Source: Nemophila menziesii (Eukaryota; Streptophyta; Magnoliopsida; Boraginales; Hydrophyllaceae). Taken from it: 64,000 bases of DNA. This document shows positions 46,265 through 58,125 of the stretch, one piece after another. The first letter of the stretch is position 1, and the number at the start of each line of letters is the position of its first letter. The stretch is from the NCBI GenBank assembly GCA_029959085.1, contig JARWIR010000008.1:4402001-4466000 (forward strand), given 5' to 3'. The position numbers were made by a program, and so were the translations under genes. The notes beneath the pieces were generated by a model. The model worked only from the letters and a program-made list of their open reading frames with translations. It searched no databases and was not told the DNA's origin.

Positions 46265-49200
46265 CTAGAGGAACACGTTAGTGTTATTATCGTGATACCA
46301 GGGTAGCCATAGTCTTCTACATCTGAGACTGTTTGGGGGTGTACTTAATATTTTATTGTCTCTATGTCTTATTTTGATTTAAACTAGTTCCATTTGTAAT
46401 GGTGTTATATGTAAAGTAAATTTGAGGAAACTAAATAGTCATCTCATAGATGTACTAATGAAAGAAGGTAAAGAATCATCCTATAGCCATAGAGATGAGC
46501 AAATGATATGATTACCATAGGAATGACAGTAAATCAAATGATGCTTTATAACATGAGCATATTAGAATATGTGGAAGGATATGAAAGAAAAGAAGATAAG
46601 GATGTACATACTCGCAAAGACCTAATGTACAAAACAAAACATTTTGTTTAATATAACCAAATTTAAATGATAGTTTTTTTAGTATGTGTGACTTATCCTA
46701 ATGGTTTACGCCAATCCAACTTTCATCTATTTTATATATTCTAGAGCCCGACTTATACTACAACAAGGGATGGAGCCATGATTTTTTTAATTAATTGCAT
46801 TCTAGCTCCCTATATTATTTAATTCCATTTTATGTCGTTATATTATTATTTTTTGACACCGGTTAAATTTTTTAAATTATAATCTCTAAATCTAATCTCT
46901 AAATTTTGAATAAAAAATTAAATTCCTTTTATTTTCTTATTAATATATTTAAATTTTGATCAAGTATATTTAGATACACGGTATACGCTCATGTGTGTGT
47001 GTGTATATATATATATGTAAATCATGACCGACTTATAAGAATTTCATATTTTATTTTCTGGAATAACTAGTCTACTATTTATATTTATTTTTCAAAGTCA
47101 AGAAAATATGGCATAGTAAGAGTATGCCCATACCAACCATAGATTCACATACCCTTTATTTTCTCTCAAATAATGTAAAAATTATACATTTTTTAATTTT
47201 AACAATGTATAATACATTAGTTTTGTATTTATATGCTTTATAGAGTGATTATATCGTAGAATTGGAATATTTTATTTAAGGGCTTAGAGTAACTTCTTAG
47301 CGTAATCTAAGATATGATTATAATATATTGAATATGGATACAAAGGGAAATTTATATTGCTGAAAGTAGGAATGAGGATTGAATATATTTATCTTTGAAT
47401 AGATATCGTGGGAAGTTTTGAGCTTTACCGCTTAGATTTAGTATGAGATGATATGTATATAGTAATGCATCGTGGAAAAAAACGATTACTTCTTTATTTA
47501 TTGGTCAATTTTATTATAACTAAATAGAAAATTTAGTAACGTTGTTTGTAGTGTTACCTGGAAATAATTGATGAATAAAGGTATTGAAACATATCACTAT
47601 TAGGTGAAATAAGTATCCTGGAGCAATCCATACAAACAAATATATCTAACTGTACAATGATTAGTTTTTGTATTTTTATGTTTCAAAATATAAGGTATCA
47701 AAATTTCAATAATTTATGAATCTATAAATTAGAACTCTTGTAATAGACATTACTTCTTTTTATCCCAGTTTCTTTTAGATATTAGTTGATATAAGATATA
47801 AGTTAAATATCTACATAGTATTAAGTCCAATACATCTTGAAACTTTAGAATTATATATGCCCAAATAAATCACCCAATTTAGTTCTTTACCCTCCACATT
47901 TACGATGCCAAATTTATAAATAATTAATGTAACACGGTGAAATACTTCCATGTGAAGTATATATAGTTAAATAATATAGGAAGGTAGAGTCAGTGAAGGG
48001 ATTAGGAAGTATTACATCTTTTTGGAAAAAGTCTAGCAATTTAGCCATATAATCTACTTTGGATATTATTGACCAGCTATGACATACATTAAAAATATCT
48101 ACATAAGGCTAGATTTTCAAAGTTTCAAAAATATCTCATAGATTTGGGATCTCATCCCATTTGAAATTTATTTATTAAGCATAATGATTGACTTCTTTAA
48201 ATTATTTGTTTGCCAAGAAGAAAAAAATATTTAACTAATCTATTATATATTTTAAGCCTCTCTAAATGAATCATACAAAATTTTATTTATTAAATTCGAA
48301 GATTCAAAGTTTAAAATAAATATAATACCTTTTATAACTTTTGGCAAAAGAATTTAGGACATATTTATGTGATCATTTAAAAAATATTATGGCCAAAATA
48401 ATCTTTTAGGCCACTGGACTTATTTATGTGTGTACGGTTGTACCAATAAAATAATTATATGTTACCAATTACATTTAAGACAATGGGACGACATATAAGG
48501 TGAATGTAGTTTTTGAGAAAATATTAGAATTAGAATATGAGAATGAATATAAAGAAGAGAGATACAAGAAACAAATTCCATAAATTACCATAATTTTCAA
48601 GTATTGAGCCATTCCCCTAATTATGTCCTCTTTTGTACCTTTTACCCGAGGTTCATTAATGCATGTTGCTACATACTATATCTTACAATTTTTTGAGACC
48701 ATGTTTTATTTTTCTATTACATAGAGATATTTTTTTTCTTTTGTTAGTTGGGTGGCTTAATGATTAGGTATATGTTAAAGACATGTTGCATATCTTAGTT
48801 TTTTTATTTATATATTAACTTGATAATATCTTGACCATTGATTTCTCTAACATAAACTTTTCATTCTTTGTTTGAAGTTACATGTATATAAGTTATCTTT
48901 AGAGGTAAAAAGTAGTATAATTGAGAAATTACATAGTAGAATGAACATTTTTATTTTATTACCATGATCAGTTAAATATATATCATGATATTAAGCACAC
49001 TACGAAGCTAAGTTTGTGGTGGTAGAGAAAGTTGATTTTTTCAAGTAAGGAAGAGTTTGAAATATGATGACATTCTAATATGTTGTAATGATGTATTTAG
49101 ATGAATATAAGTATTTTAGCTTAGTAGATAATATTTTGTTAAACATGATAATTTCCATGTATCCCTAGAAATAGAATATAGCTCAATCGTATTACCTGCA

Positions 49201-49275
49201 ATTTAATCTAGAATAGTATTAGCTTGAGTCTTCTATTTGCTAGACATTATGCTTATTTTGTTATATTGCATTTTC
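46265..49275. other. AT-rich stretch without recognised genes
   Basis: About 3 kb of low-GC sequence. Apart from a (TG)n(TA)n microsatellite at about 46,994-47,018 I see no domain, terminal repeat or RNA gene. Confidence 0.5.
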
Positions 49276-50655
49276 TCCCCTTGAATTACGATATTTCATT
49301 TTTAGAGCTTTTGTAAGTCAATTTGTTTGTTTTTAGTGCAAAGTTCTAAAGTCCATGAATGCTATGTAGAACCAAGACAAGGAGTAGAAGTAAGAAATAA
49401 ATTCTTAGATCAATGAAGAGGTCAAAAGCAAGAAAAGATTATCTGAAGAGTTGACTAATTGAGAGGAATATCTGAAAATCTGAAAGTTGCTCCTTTGAGT
49501 CAGGAAGATTTGGAGATTGGGATTTGGTGATTTGGAGTTGAGACGCAAAAGTTACTGTTGTTTTACCAACAACTGTACAGCAGTTACGGGATGTTGAAGA
49601 TGGACTTGTGCTTTTTATTATTTAAATTATTATTCTTAAGTAAAGAAGCTCAATCCTAATTCTTTATTACAAATAGATCTTCAGACCTCTTTTTTACACA
49701 CAACTTATAGATTTCATTCTACGCTAAACTACAAGTCAGAGCAGAAGGCAGAAGAGGAAGCTAGAGCTGGAAAATTCTCATTCCTCCATCAACAACTCAA
49801 TCCAACGCCTCAATTAGGTTTCATATTTTATTTTTGTAATTTAGGATGCAGTCTTTTCTTTATTTTATTTCAGTTTTTAATTCAGCATGAGCTAAATATT
49901 TAAGTACTTAAGAATCGCATTTTGGTTAAGCCCTAACTTTTTTAAATGATGTTATCTGAATTTGGGATTTAATTATTTAACTTAGACCTGATATTTTGTG
50001 TTGACTATTATCTTAACTTTATTTACTATTTTTTAAGTCATGAATCAAAGGTAGGTTACAGTGCTTTTCGCTTTAGTGGCGAAGTGATCATCTTGACGGG
50101 GGTTTAATTACGGACCTAGGACATAGACGCGTAGTATTCGTCAATGACTCTGGCGGGCTTGACTAAACACAGAGCTAACGAGGTAAATGACTTAACTATT
50201 CAAAAGTAGATATAATCTCCCTAATGGGGTTTATAGTACCGTAGGAGAGCTCCCAAGTCCACCCTGATGGGGGTTAGGAGATATTAGAGTCTTGACTAGC
50301 ACAATAATACCAGTCTAGCCCTTCAACAGAAGCATTAATCATAGAGATTTAGGTGAAACCCATGCGAAACTCAAGTAGCTCTCTCTTTCTTGCGTCCAAT
50401 CTTATTTACTTGCATTCTTTTATTTCAGTTAATCACTTTAAGCACTTTATTTTATTGCACTTTTAGTTCTTAAATAAAACCAAACAAGAGTCTTATCATT
50501 TTACTTCATGTTTACAATTACTTCTACTAGTTGATTAATTTCGGTGTTATAACTATCGGTCCCTGCAAACGAAACCTGGTTTATCGAAGTATTACTTGGA
50601 CAACCGTGCACTTGTGGTATGTGGATCCTCTACTTTTAGTGCATTATTTTATAAC
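49276..50655 (+). mobile_element. Plus-strand LTR fragment of an Athila/Tat-type element
   Basis: Begins near TTGAATTACGATATTTC. It ends in a U5-like region typical of the Athila/Tat group: ATCGGTCCCTGCAAACGAAACC, then TATTACTTGGACAACCGTG and 'cacttgtgg'. TTTTATAACACC at its end could be a decayed start of the TTTTTGGCGCC primer site. It lies in opposite orientation to the neighbouring LTR pieces. Its interior belongs to a different family from the minus-strand LTRs. Confidence 0.55.
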
Positions 50656-50659
50656 ACCC

Positions 50660-51658
50660 CACGGCCCACTAGGGACCCTCCGCAAAGAAAGATGGTTAAT
50701 CGCAAACCCTAGTGACTATCATGTTTGGCATGCCCGTCAGGATCACTACCGCTCACTACACGTTTATGTGGTGTTTCAATAATTGGATACCCCTTTCGGG
50801 TAACCATCCAACTACTATGGTAATTCTATACATTGCGCGCCGCAAGAACTACAGACAATATATCAAAGCACATAAAAACAGAGTTATAACTACTAATTTC
50901 AATTAAATGCACAAAAATTATCCCAAATTAAAATTGATATAAAATAAGTATAGGGTTCATACCCTTATGATAATCTCAAGCTAAATAGAATTATTTCATA
51001 CTGTAGAAAGAAATAAAATAAAATTACAAAGGTGAAGTGTTGGAATGGCATGAACAACTTTCAACTTCTTCTTGTCTTCTTGTCACTTGCTTCTATGTCG
51101 ATTAAAGGTTGATTCCGAACAACAAGGATGATTTATGTAAGGTAGGAATGGATATATATAGACTTTTGGTCAAATTATGGAGTAATCCCCAAGTTAAAGA
51201 GTTCTAATCTTACCAAAATTCGTATTCCTAAATTGTAGGTCAGGATAAACCTGTGCATATTTTGATTTGGTTATATCTCATTCGTTACTTATCAAAATGA
51301 CCGCGATAAAAAGATCTATCTGTTGGTTGAAGGGATCTTCCAAATTCGTGACTAACATTTTGTAGCAATTTAATTAGTCAACATTTTTCCAGCATGACAG
51401 ATTTTTTACTTTCCAAATACATCCAAACTTTTCCTTTTTGACTTTAACTAAGGGAATTTCTTTAATTTTCCACTTCAAATCTGTTTCCTTTTTTACAAAC
51501 AAATTACACCTAAAATTTCATAAAACAGCAAACCACCTAAAACTAGACAAGAAAGTGAGAGTATAAATAAACGGAGAAAAGATCTAAAATTAAGTAATAT
51601 CTACCCCTAAAATGATGTCTCAAGTATAAACTAATATATCACAAATATGGAGACATCA
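50660..51658 (-). mobile_element. Athila-like LTR fragment
   Basis: Aligns with 60,060-61,088: 'ttaatcgcaaaccctagtgactatc', 'tatgtggtgtttcaataatt', 'catccaactactat', then AATGATGTCTCAAG...GGAGACATCA at its right end. The first part (equivalent to 59,612-60,050) is missing at the junction with the plus-strand LTR. Confidence 0.65.
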
Positions 51659-52089
51659 AAACCCAAGCTATGGAAAAATTAGTTCATACTAGAATGAAAT
51701 AAATTAAAAGATAGATACATACTTGTCAACTTGCTTCTAAGGATGATAAACTTGATACTAAGGATTAATATTCAAGCAAGGACATATTTATTTGGCAGCT
51801 TTTCTTATCCTAATTCAAGTTTGTTGCCTTTTATCTCTAGAATTTGTCTTGGATCTTCTTTCCTTAACTCTTTGACATTTATTTGGCATCTAATTATTTT
51901 CTTTTACCTAAGAGCTTTACATTAACACCCAAATTATACCAAATGTTCTCTAAAAGTAATAAATCTCCAAATCAAGACATGAATTATGAAACTATCAAAT
52001 AATGGAGAAAAATCCCTTAAAAATTAATCCAATGCACCTAAAATGATGTCTCATGAGTGGATTAATTCATCACAAATATGGAGACATCA
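51659..52089 (-). mobile_element. Truncated 3' LTR of the large Athila-like element
   Basis: Matches 60,385-60,480 and 60,780-61,088 of the 5' LTR, ending GGAGACATCA at 52,089. The next bases GGACCCCCAAG read CTTGGGGGTCC on the minus strand, the polypurine tract. It directly follows another LTR end (51,658), so two LTR ends lie only 431 bp apart. Confidence 0.65.
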
Positions 52090-52950
52090 GGACCCCCAAG
52101 TCAAAGTTGTATCATCCCCGAAAAATAAAGAATAAGAACATAGTGAAGTCTCCAAAAATAAACCTAAGTTAATTAAACACAATTGAAAGATGATAGAAGA
52201 ATCTGAGTAATAATCCTAAAAAAACTACTTAGGAAGTTTCCTACAATAATATCTACAAACTAAATCACCTATACACTTATCATACAAACAATTAACACAG
52301 TTTAAATTCAACATTAGACAAGCTTTGCAATGCACGAAGGAAAGGTTCTTCACTTGGTTCAACATGAAGGCTATAGATTGTTCATCGAGTCTAACTAGTA
52401 TCCAATGATCCATTAAACTACATTATATTGGTTCAGTTATTCCTAGATCACATAGTAAAGAATCATAAGGTCTTTAAGGTTGTAATGTTGTCTTAGGGAT
52501 GATATGATATGTATATTTGGATACTGAAAATTGAGCTTTTGGATCTCTACTCACTAGCCATCAACGAATTGCCCTAGAGCTTGAGTTATTCTTATAAAAT
52601 GTTCGCACTCAACCCAATGATTTGATGCACTAATTAGAATTCCCAATAACCGACCAATTAAGATTTTTAAGATGATCACACCACTTTTCCAGACCACGTC
52701 ATAAATTCTTTTCATATCACTTTCTCTTTTTCTTTTCTAAGCTAGGTATGACTCTCTTTTTGATGTGAGATATCATGCTACTCTTTCACATATTTCTTTT
52801 CACTACTTTTTCTTTTACCCCGACAAAGTGTTATGACTGTAAATAGTGAATCATTATCAAATAGAGCAAAATTACACAATAAGCACGAAAAATACCAAAC
52901 CCAATAATGTTTCCCATAATGTTAAACCCACCACCCTAAACTCAAGTTCT

Positions 52951-54190
52951 AAAACGACTGTCTAAGCATCATGATTCGAGTGCGGGTCATATGGAAAAGT
53001 CCTAAAATTTCAAGGATATGGCTTATAACATGGATAATAAAAAGGCTTTAGAAAGGCTAGAAAGGGCTGATAGGATATAAATATAATAAATGAACAACAA
53101 GATAAAAGGAAACAAGGGTCTTATCAAAGAACCGCCTTGATGACTTTCTGAAGTATGCGATTTCATTACTTTCTCACCTCTTGCACATTCATCAAATGGG
53201 TTATCAACTAGCTCAAATCCCACAGCCTACACACCCCTCAAGGCACCCTAATATCTAACATGCTTCTACCGCATTGCTCACTAATCTTTTTTATTATTAT
53301 TAATGTGTGTTTTCATGTAAGTACTCAAAGCATATAAAATAACTAGTTCGTAATCAAATTACCTACTACCATTAACTTACTAAATTTATGTTTTTAAGCT
53401 ATTAAAAACAATCTCCATCAATTTCCATCTATCAAATTTTTTAATTTTCTTCCTGAAAAAATCAGTAAATCACAAAATTAGAGATGAGGGACAACAATCC
53501 CTACACCCCAACTCAATAATGAGCAGTGTCCCCAAGACTCGAAAAGAATTGATAAAGAAATTAAAACTCTTAAACGACTGTCTAAGCATCACGATTCGAG
53601 TGCGAGTCATATGGAAAACTCCTAAAATTTTAAGGATATGGCTTATAACATGGCTAATAAAAAGTCTTTAGAAAGGCTAGAAAGGGATGATAAGGATATA
53701 AATATAATAAATAAACAACAAGCTAAAAGGAAACAAGGGGCTTATCAAAGAACCGTCTTAATCACTTTCTGAAGTATGAAATTTCATTACTTTCTCACCT
53801 CTTGCACGTTCATCAAATGCGTTATCAACTAGCTCAAATCTCACAGCCTACACATCCCTCAAGGCACCCTAAGATCTAACATAATTCTACCGCATTGCTC
53901 ACTAATCTTTTTATTATTATTAATGTGTGTTTTCATGTAAGTACTCAAAGTATATAAAATAACTAGTTCATAAAAAAATTACCTACTACCATTAACTTAC
54001 TAAATTTATGCTTTTAAGCTATTAAACACAATCTCCATCGATTTCCATCTATCAAATTTTTTAATTTTCTTCCTGAAAAAATCAATAAATCACAAAAATA
54101 GAGATGAGGGACAACAATCCCTACACCCCCAACCCAATAATGAGCCGTGTGCCCACGACTCAAAAAGAATTGATAAAGAAATTAAAACTA
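52951..54190 (-). repeat. 620-bp tandem duplication inside the Athila-like element
   Basis: Copy 1 (about 52,951-53,570) and copy 2 (about 53,571-54,190) both begin AAACGACTGTCTAAGCATCA and end near AATTGATAAAGAAATTAAAA, with only scattered differences. The related element at 43,395-44,030 has a single copy, so the duplication is local. Confidence 0.85.
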
Positions 54191-55541
54191 ACACAAATAT
54201 TGCATAAAGAGAAATGGTATGGAAGAAATATAACATACTCTCGAGGCTATTGCCTCGCATCATAAACATCCAAGATGGGATCTGGTGGACTTTCGCGATA
54301 TCGTGTTTTAATTGCTCCAAGGGTGTCATGATGTGCACTTGATTTACTTTGATTTGTGCCACATCATTGGCCAAGAAAGTTTGAGCTACTTCTAATTTGT
54401 TTAGTCTCTCATATACTCTTTCTCGCCACGCAAGATCCTTTTTTTCGGACCTAGATTCACTATCACTAGCAACCTCTATCTATGTAGGAATCTTTGTAGC
54501 TGCCTCTCTAAACAAATTTGCGATCCATATATCATCAATGTTAGAAGTAATGTCATACATGAATGATTATTTCTCCCCAAGCTCCACCTTTCCTTTCCTT
54601 AGTAGTCTAGTAATCGTTGATAGGTATTTAATGTTAAAAACCTTCGTATGTTGGATTGTTATTCGCACGACCTCATCAAAAATTACTTGTGCTACATCTA
54701 CTTCCTGTTATCACATAACACAATTCAAGAAAACGGAAAATTTCTTACTTACTTCTGAGGTACAAGTGTTTCCCCAAACATTTGGAATGGTGAAGTAGTG
54801 CCAAATTTTTGCTTCGGGTTGAAGGTGCTTGTAAAGCCAAGGCCCCTCAATCTTTTCTCTATGTAATTGCACTTAATCTCGACTCAACATATTTTAATAA
54901 AGTAATTACCAATCAAAGTTTTTGAAATTCTCACTGCTTCTTGATATTTGCATGGACCAACCAATTTCATAAAATCGAAGTGGTTTCGAATCTCTTCAAC
55001 TATAAAATGAACTAGCTTTCCTCTAACTTCAACTCGACCTTTACTATCTCAGCTAAATAGGCCTAAATAGAACTCAAAAACAAATTTCAATACATAATCT
55101 TGTACGCCTTCTCATGAATCTACTCCATCCCAATCTCTCACCCATCTCAAGAAATCTCTTGTAGACTCCTTCTCCAACTTATTTTTTGAATACTTTCTTA
55201 TGAGCTAGTGGTAGTTTAAGTATACTTTCATTGGCGATAGCTAATTAGGCCTTAGAAGCTTCTCTTATCTTGGGTATCAGAATCACGACTTGTAGAGGTT
55301 GTGGAGTTTTCTCCTTAAAACTTGTATCAGCTTTGCAATTTGATTTCACCACTTCTAGTTTTTCTCTACTAACTTGACCCATTTTTTCCAGTTTCTTTGT
55401 TCCCAAACTTGCATCCTTCTCAATTAATCTCTTCTCAATCTCACCCAATACCTTGCTATGAATCTTCATCTCCCTAGCACTAAATAGTGTTTGTGTTCTT
55501 TTCGTCATCTCAATTGACCTCCAACTCAAAGATTTGAACAC
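54090..55541 (-). pseudogene. Athila accessory ORF (putative plant transposon protein)
   Basis: Opens MTKRTQTLFSAREMKIHSK (within 55,541-55,245), a Lys-rich segment. After a stop, shifted frames continue with 'FVFEFYLGLF...GRVEVRGKLVHFIVEEIRNHF' and 'GPCKYQEAVR', resembling the 'EFYAN...VYVRGKWVDFSPEAIN.FL' block of plant transposon protein domains found downstream of pol in Athila elements. A helical stretch (RERVYERLNKLEVAQTF, LANDVAQIKVNQV) follows to about 54,300. At least three frame breaks. Its role is unknown even in intact relatives. Confidence 0.6.
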
Positions 55542-55929
55542 TCTTGAAAATTTTACCCCATGGTTTTGGTTTAAAAAGTTTTATTTGGGTTAGAAAAGGT
55601 TTCAGGATAATGAATCTCTATGTGGGTATGATGTACTCTTGCTTGAATGATATGTATTTAATGGAATTTTGGAAAAGATTTGGAAATTTTGGTTTTTGAT
55701 TCTTAGATTCTAGATGTTTTGGGTTAATTGGGTGTTTGAATCTTGATTAGAAGAACGTAAGGAAGGATTTCGATATCAATTTATGGTGATTTGGTGGTGT
55801 TTTGATGTGAGGTGAAGGGTATGTAGAGCTTCAATGGCGTTTCATGGAGTTTGGGTGTTTTGGGGAAGAAGGAGGCTTAATGTTTGTGAATATAAATGTG
55901 AATAAACCCCCTCTTCAAGGAAATTTTCA

Positions 55930-56345
55930 TGGCGTGCACCGACTATCCGGTCAAAGTCTTCAATGTTTATGTTACGCACCGTCGCGATCCTTGTTTCGCG
56001 AATCTCGATACTTTTAGAGGCTAGTAGGTCGGTCATTAGACTGGTAAGCCGGTCCTGCCTCTCAAAAGATAATTTGTTGCAAACAATAGCCAAACCGTCG
56101 CGACCTTCTTCATGGACCGGTAGGCCGGTCGTGGGACTTGTATGCCAGTTAAACTTCTATCTTATAACGTTGCGACCCTTCTAAGCGAATGACAATAGGT
56201 CTGGGGACCGGCTTGCCGCTTGTATGGCTAGCATGCCAGTCCGAGCTTGAAAACTTCTGACATGGACTGTATCGTTGACTATCGCGACCCTTGAAGCGGG
56301 GCCGGTAGTCCGGTTGTGGGACCGGTGTGCCGGTCCGCTTTGCGT
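55930..56345. repeat. Degenerate CCGG-rich minisatellite
   Basis: Four loose repeats of about 110-120 bp share CCGTCGCGACCCTT and GGGACCGGTAGGCCGGTCGTG-like words: near 55,975, 56,095-56,140, 56,170-56,230 and 56,280-56,335. The strongest words are GACCGGTAGGCCGGTC and GGGACCGGTGTGCCGGTC. It is strikingly GC-rich against AT-rich flanks and lies in the non-coding gap between integrase and the accessory frame. Open frames on both strands here are side effects of base composition. Confidence 0.7.
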
Positions 56346-56499
56346 AACTTTGATTTTTTGCAAACTTCTTCACCCCAAACTCAATTCGTACTTTACCTGC
56401 ATATCAAAAACACTAATACTTAAACCTAAAACATAAAAAACATAAAAAATTGTGGGTTGTCTCCTGGACAACACTTTTGTTTAATGTCTTTCAAAGTTA

Positions 56500-56750
56500 G
56501 ATGCGTTACCTCTATTAACTTTTACGTATGTAGCCTCCACAACAGCGGGCGAGCCTATTAATATCTACTAATCTATGCCTATACCCCTCTTAGGTATGAT
56601 TTCAATAGCTTTTTCCGAAACAACCTGTGTGACGACAAACGGTCCCATCCACGAGTTCTTGTAACCTCAGGGTCTGTTCTCGGGTTTGACGGCCTTCCGT
56701 ACAACTTCGTTGCCTACTCTAAACTCACTTTTTTGCTTGGTACCCACAGG
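56500..56750 (-). pseudogene. Gypsy integrase C-terminal tail
   Basis: Minus strand: KSEFRVGNEVVRKAVKPENR, then NSWMGPFVVTQVVSEKAIEI. This aligns with the 'F.VGDLVLRKV...W.GPYVV..V' module at the end of Ty3/gypsy integrases. It is followed by LSRRQPTIF, similar to the conserved '(C/S)RRQPT' phrase past the end of pol in Athila-type elements. Stops interrupt it. The catalytic core (DDE) is not in the window. Confidence 0.65.
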
Positions 56751-56999
56751 TTTTGCGTTGATTTCTTCTACGACTTTGTTTGTGGTTGAAATGTGGTTGA
56801 TGGCTATGGGGGCTAACTTCCTTGGTTTATTAACATTGTTCTAAACAAAGGCCTCCTATGCGTTCTAAAGTGCGACCACCTAGAATTTATCTCGAAGACG
56901 GCTCGAAGGTTCGTCTAAGCATATTCTAATTAATAAACTACCCAATAAGATTAATAGGTCGCCCAACCTGAATACTACATAGAATGTCTCAGATATGTG

Positions 57000-57590
57000 T
57001 CGAGCACGGAGGGTAACTGTTCCCTCCTAGAAGTTTATAATGTTTTGACTTGTGGCCAAGAACGGCCTTCCATGTAAGATTGGAACCTGCTTATCTTCAT
57101 TATAATTAATAATAACAAAGTCAGTAGGGATGGTTAAGTTACCTACTTAAATATGAACCTTCTCCATTGTTCCCAATGTCTTCGTTATTGAGCTATCCGC
57201 GAATTGTAGTTTCACGGGAGCTTTTTCTGCTTTTTTTATGCCAAGCCTATTGAACACAAACTTGGTCATAAGATTTACACATGAAGCCATATCACAGATG
57301 GTTTTCACCTTGATCTTACCATTAATTTGAATGGAAAGGTTAAAACTTCTCGGATCTTGGAGCTTAAGTGGTAGCTCCTTCTCAACTCTTCTCGAGACTC
57401 TCTCCGTTTGAGTAACAGTCTCTACACTGGCTTGTACATTTGCACCTTTCTCTGTAATAGATTGCGTGAAAATCTGTTGTAGTGTAATCCCTTTCTCAAC
57501 AATCTCAAGCATCTGGGAATTGATTTTCTCTTCATTGTATGCCTCTACAAATGATTTGAGTGCAATTTTACCCTATTAATTTGTCATAGG
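57000..57590 (-). pseudogene. Gypsy aspartic protease (retropepsin) remnant
   Basis: The clean frame 57,512-57,147 contains ELPLKLQDPRSFNLSIQ, then TICDMASCVNLMTKFVFNRL and VKLQFADSSITKTLGTMEKV. Beyond it, shifted frames give PTDFVIINYNEDKQVPILHG and RPFLATSQNIINF. This is the plant gypsy retropepsin pattern 'LP.KL.DPGSF...I...ALCDLGASINLMP', 'LQLADRS', 'P.DFVVLD...ILGRPFLAT'. The catalytic Asp is present, but the Gly of 'DLGAS' is Ala (DMASC), so it would not be expected to cleave. N-terminal Gln/Thr-rich linker. Confidence 0.8.
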
Positions 57591-58125
57591 AGTGGATGGT
57601 AACATCAATGAAGTACTATGCGGTGAGTCCTCCTTCTCTTCTTCTAATTTTTGCACAACATGTTCAATCACTTCTTCTTTCTTCGTTTCTTAGTTAGCAG
57701 GTGCAACTTTTTTTTTCTTAATTGAGGCTTCTTCCTCTTTCTTGATAGCTCTTCTAGCTTGTAAATCAATCATTGTTCTGATATCTTCTTGCATGTATTT
57801 GAGGAGAAGTACAAAATCACTTTACTCCGGGCTAGGGTTGGTTGTTTCTTTATTAATTTCTAGAACATGTATGGTAATTTCTACACTAGGCGGTGATTCC
57901 ACTTCTTTTTAAGGTGTAATGAAATAGCCTTACATGCTTCAAATCCAACATTTCCATCACCGTTCTCTATTGCCTTCACTTCAATTATTCCTAAGGCCAA
58001 TTGTGGAGTATGGGACTTGTCGATAGTTTTAGCTATTTAAGTGACATGAGTTGTTAAGGTCTGTATTGCGGCATCTGGTTCTTTGAACCTTTATTGACAC
58101 ATCCTTACATTGTCTTGAGATATAG
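57591..58125 (-). pseudogene. Gag-protease linker region, decayed
   Basis: Minus-strand Glu/Lys-rich text (clusters of GAAGAA-type codons near 57,640-57,780) with several stops, between the gag C-terminus and protease. No knuckle could be confirmed. Confidence 0.4.

Noticed and set aside
54397..54798. 133-codon plus-strand frame
   Set aside because: It is antisense to the Athila accessory frame and matches nothing as a protein.
55963..56373. Overlapping frames on both strands in the CCGG minisatellite
   Set aside because: The open frames follow from GC-rich repeat composition; no domain is present.
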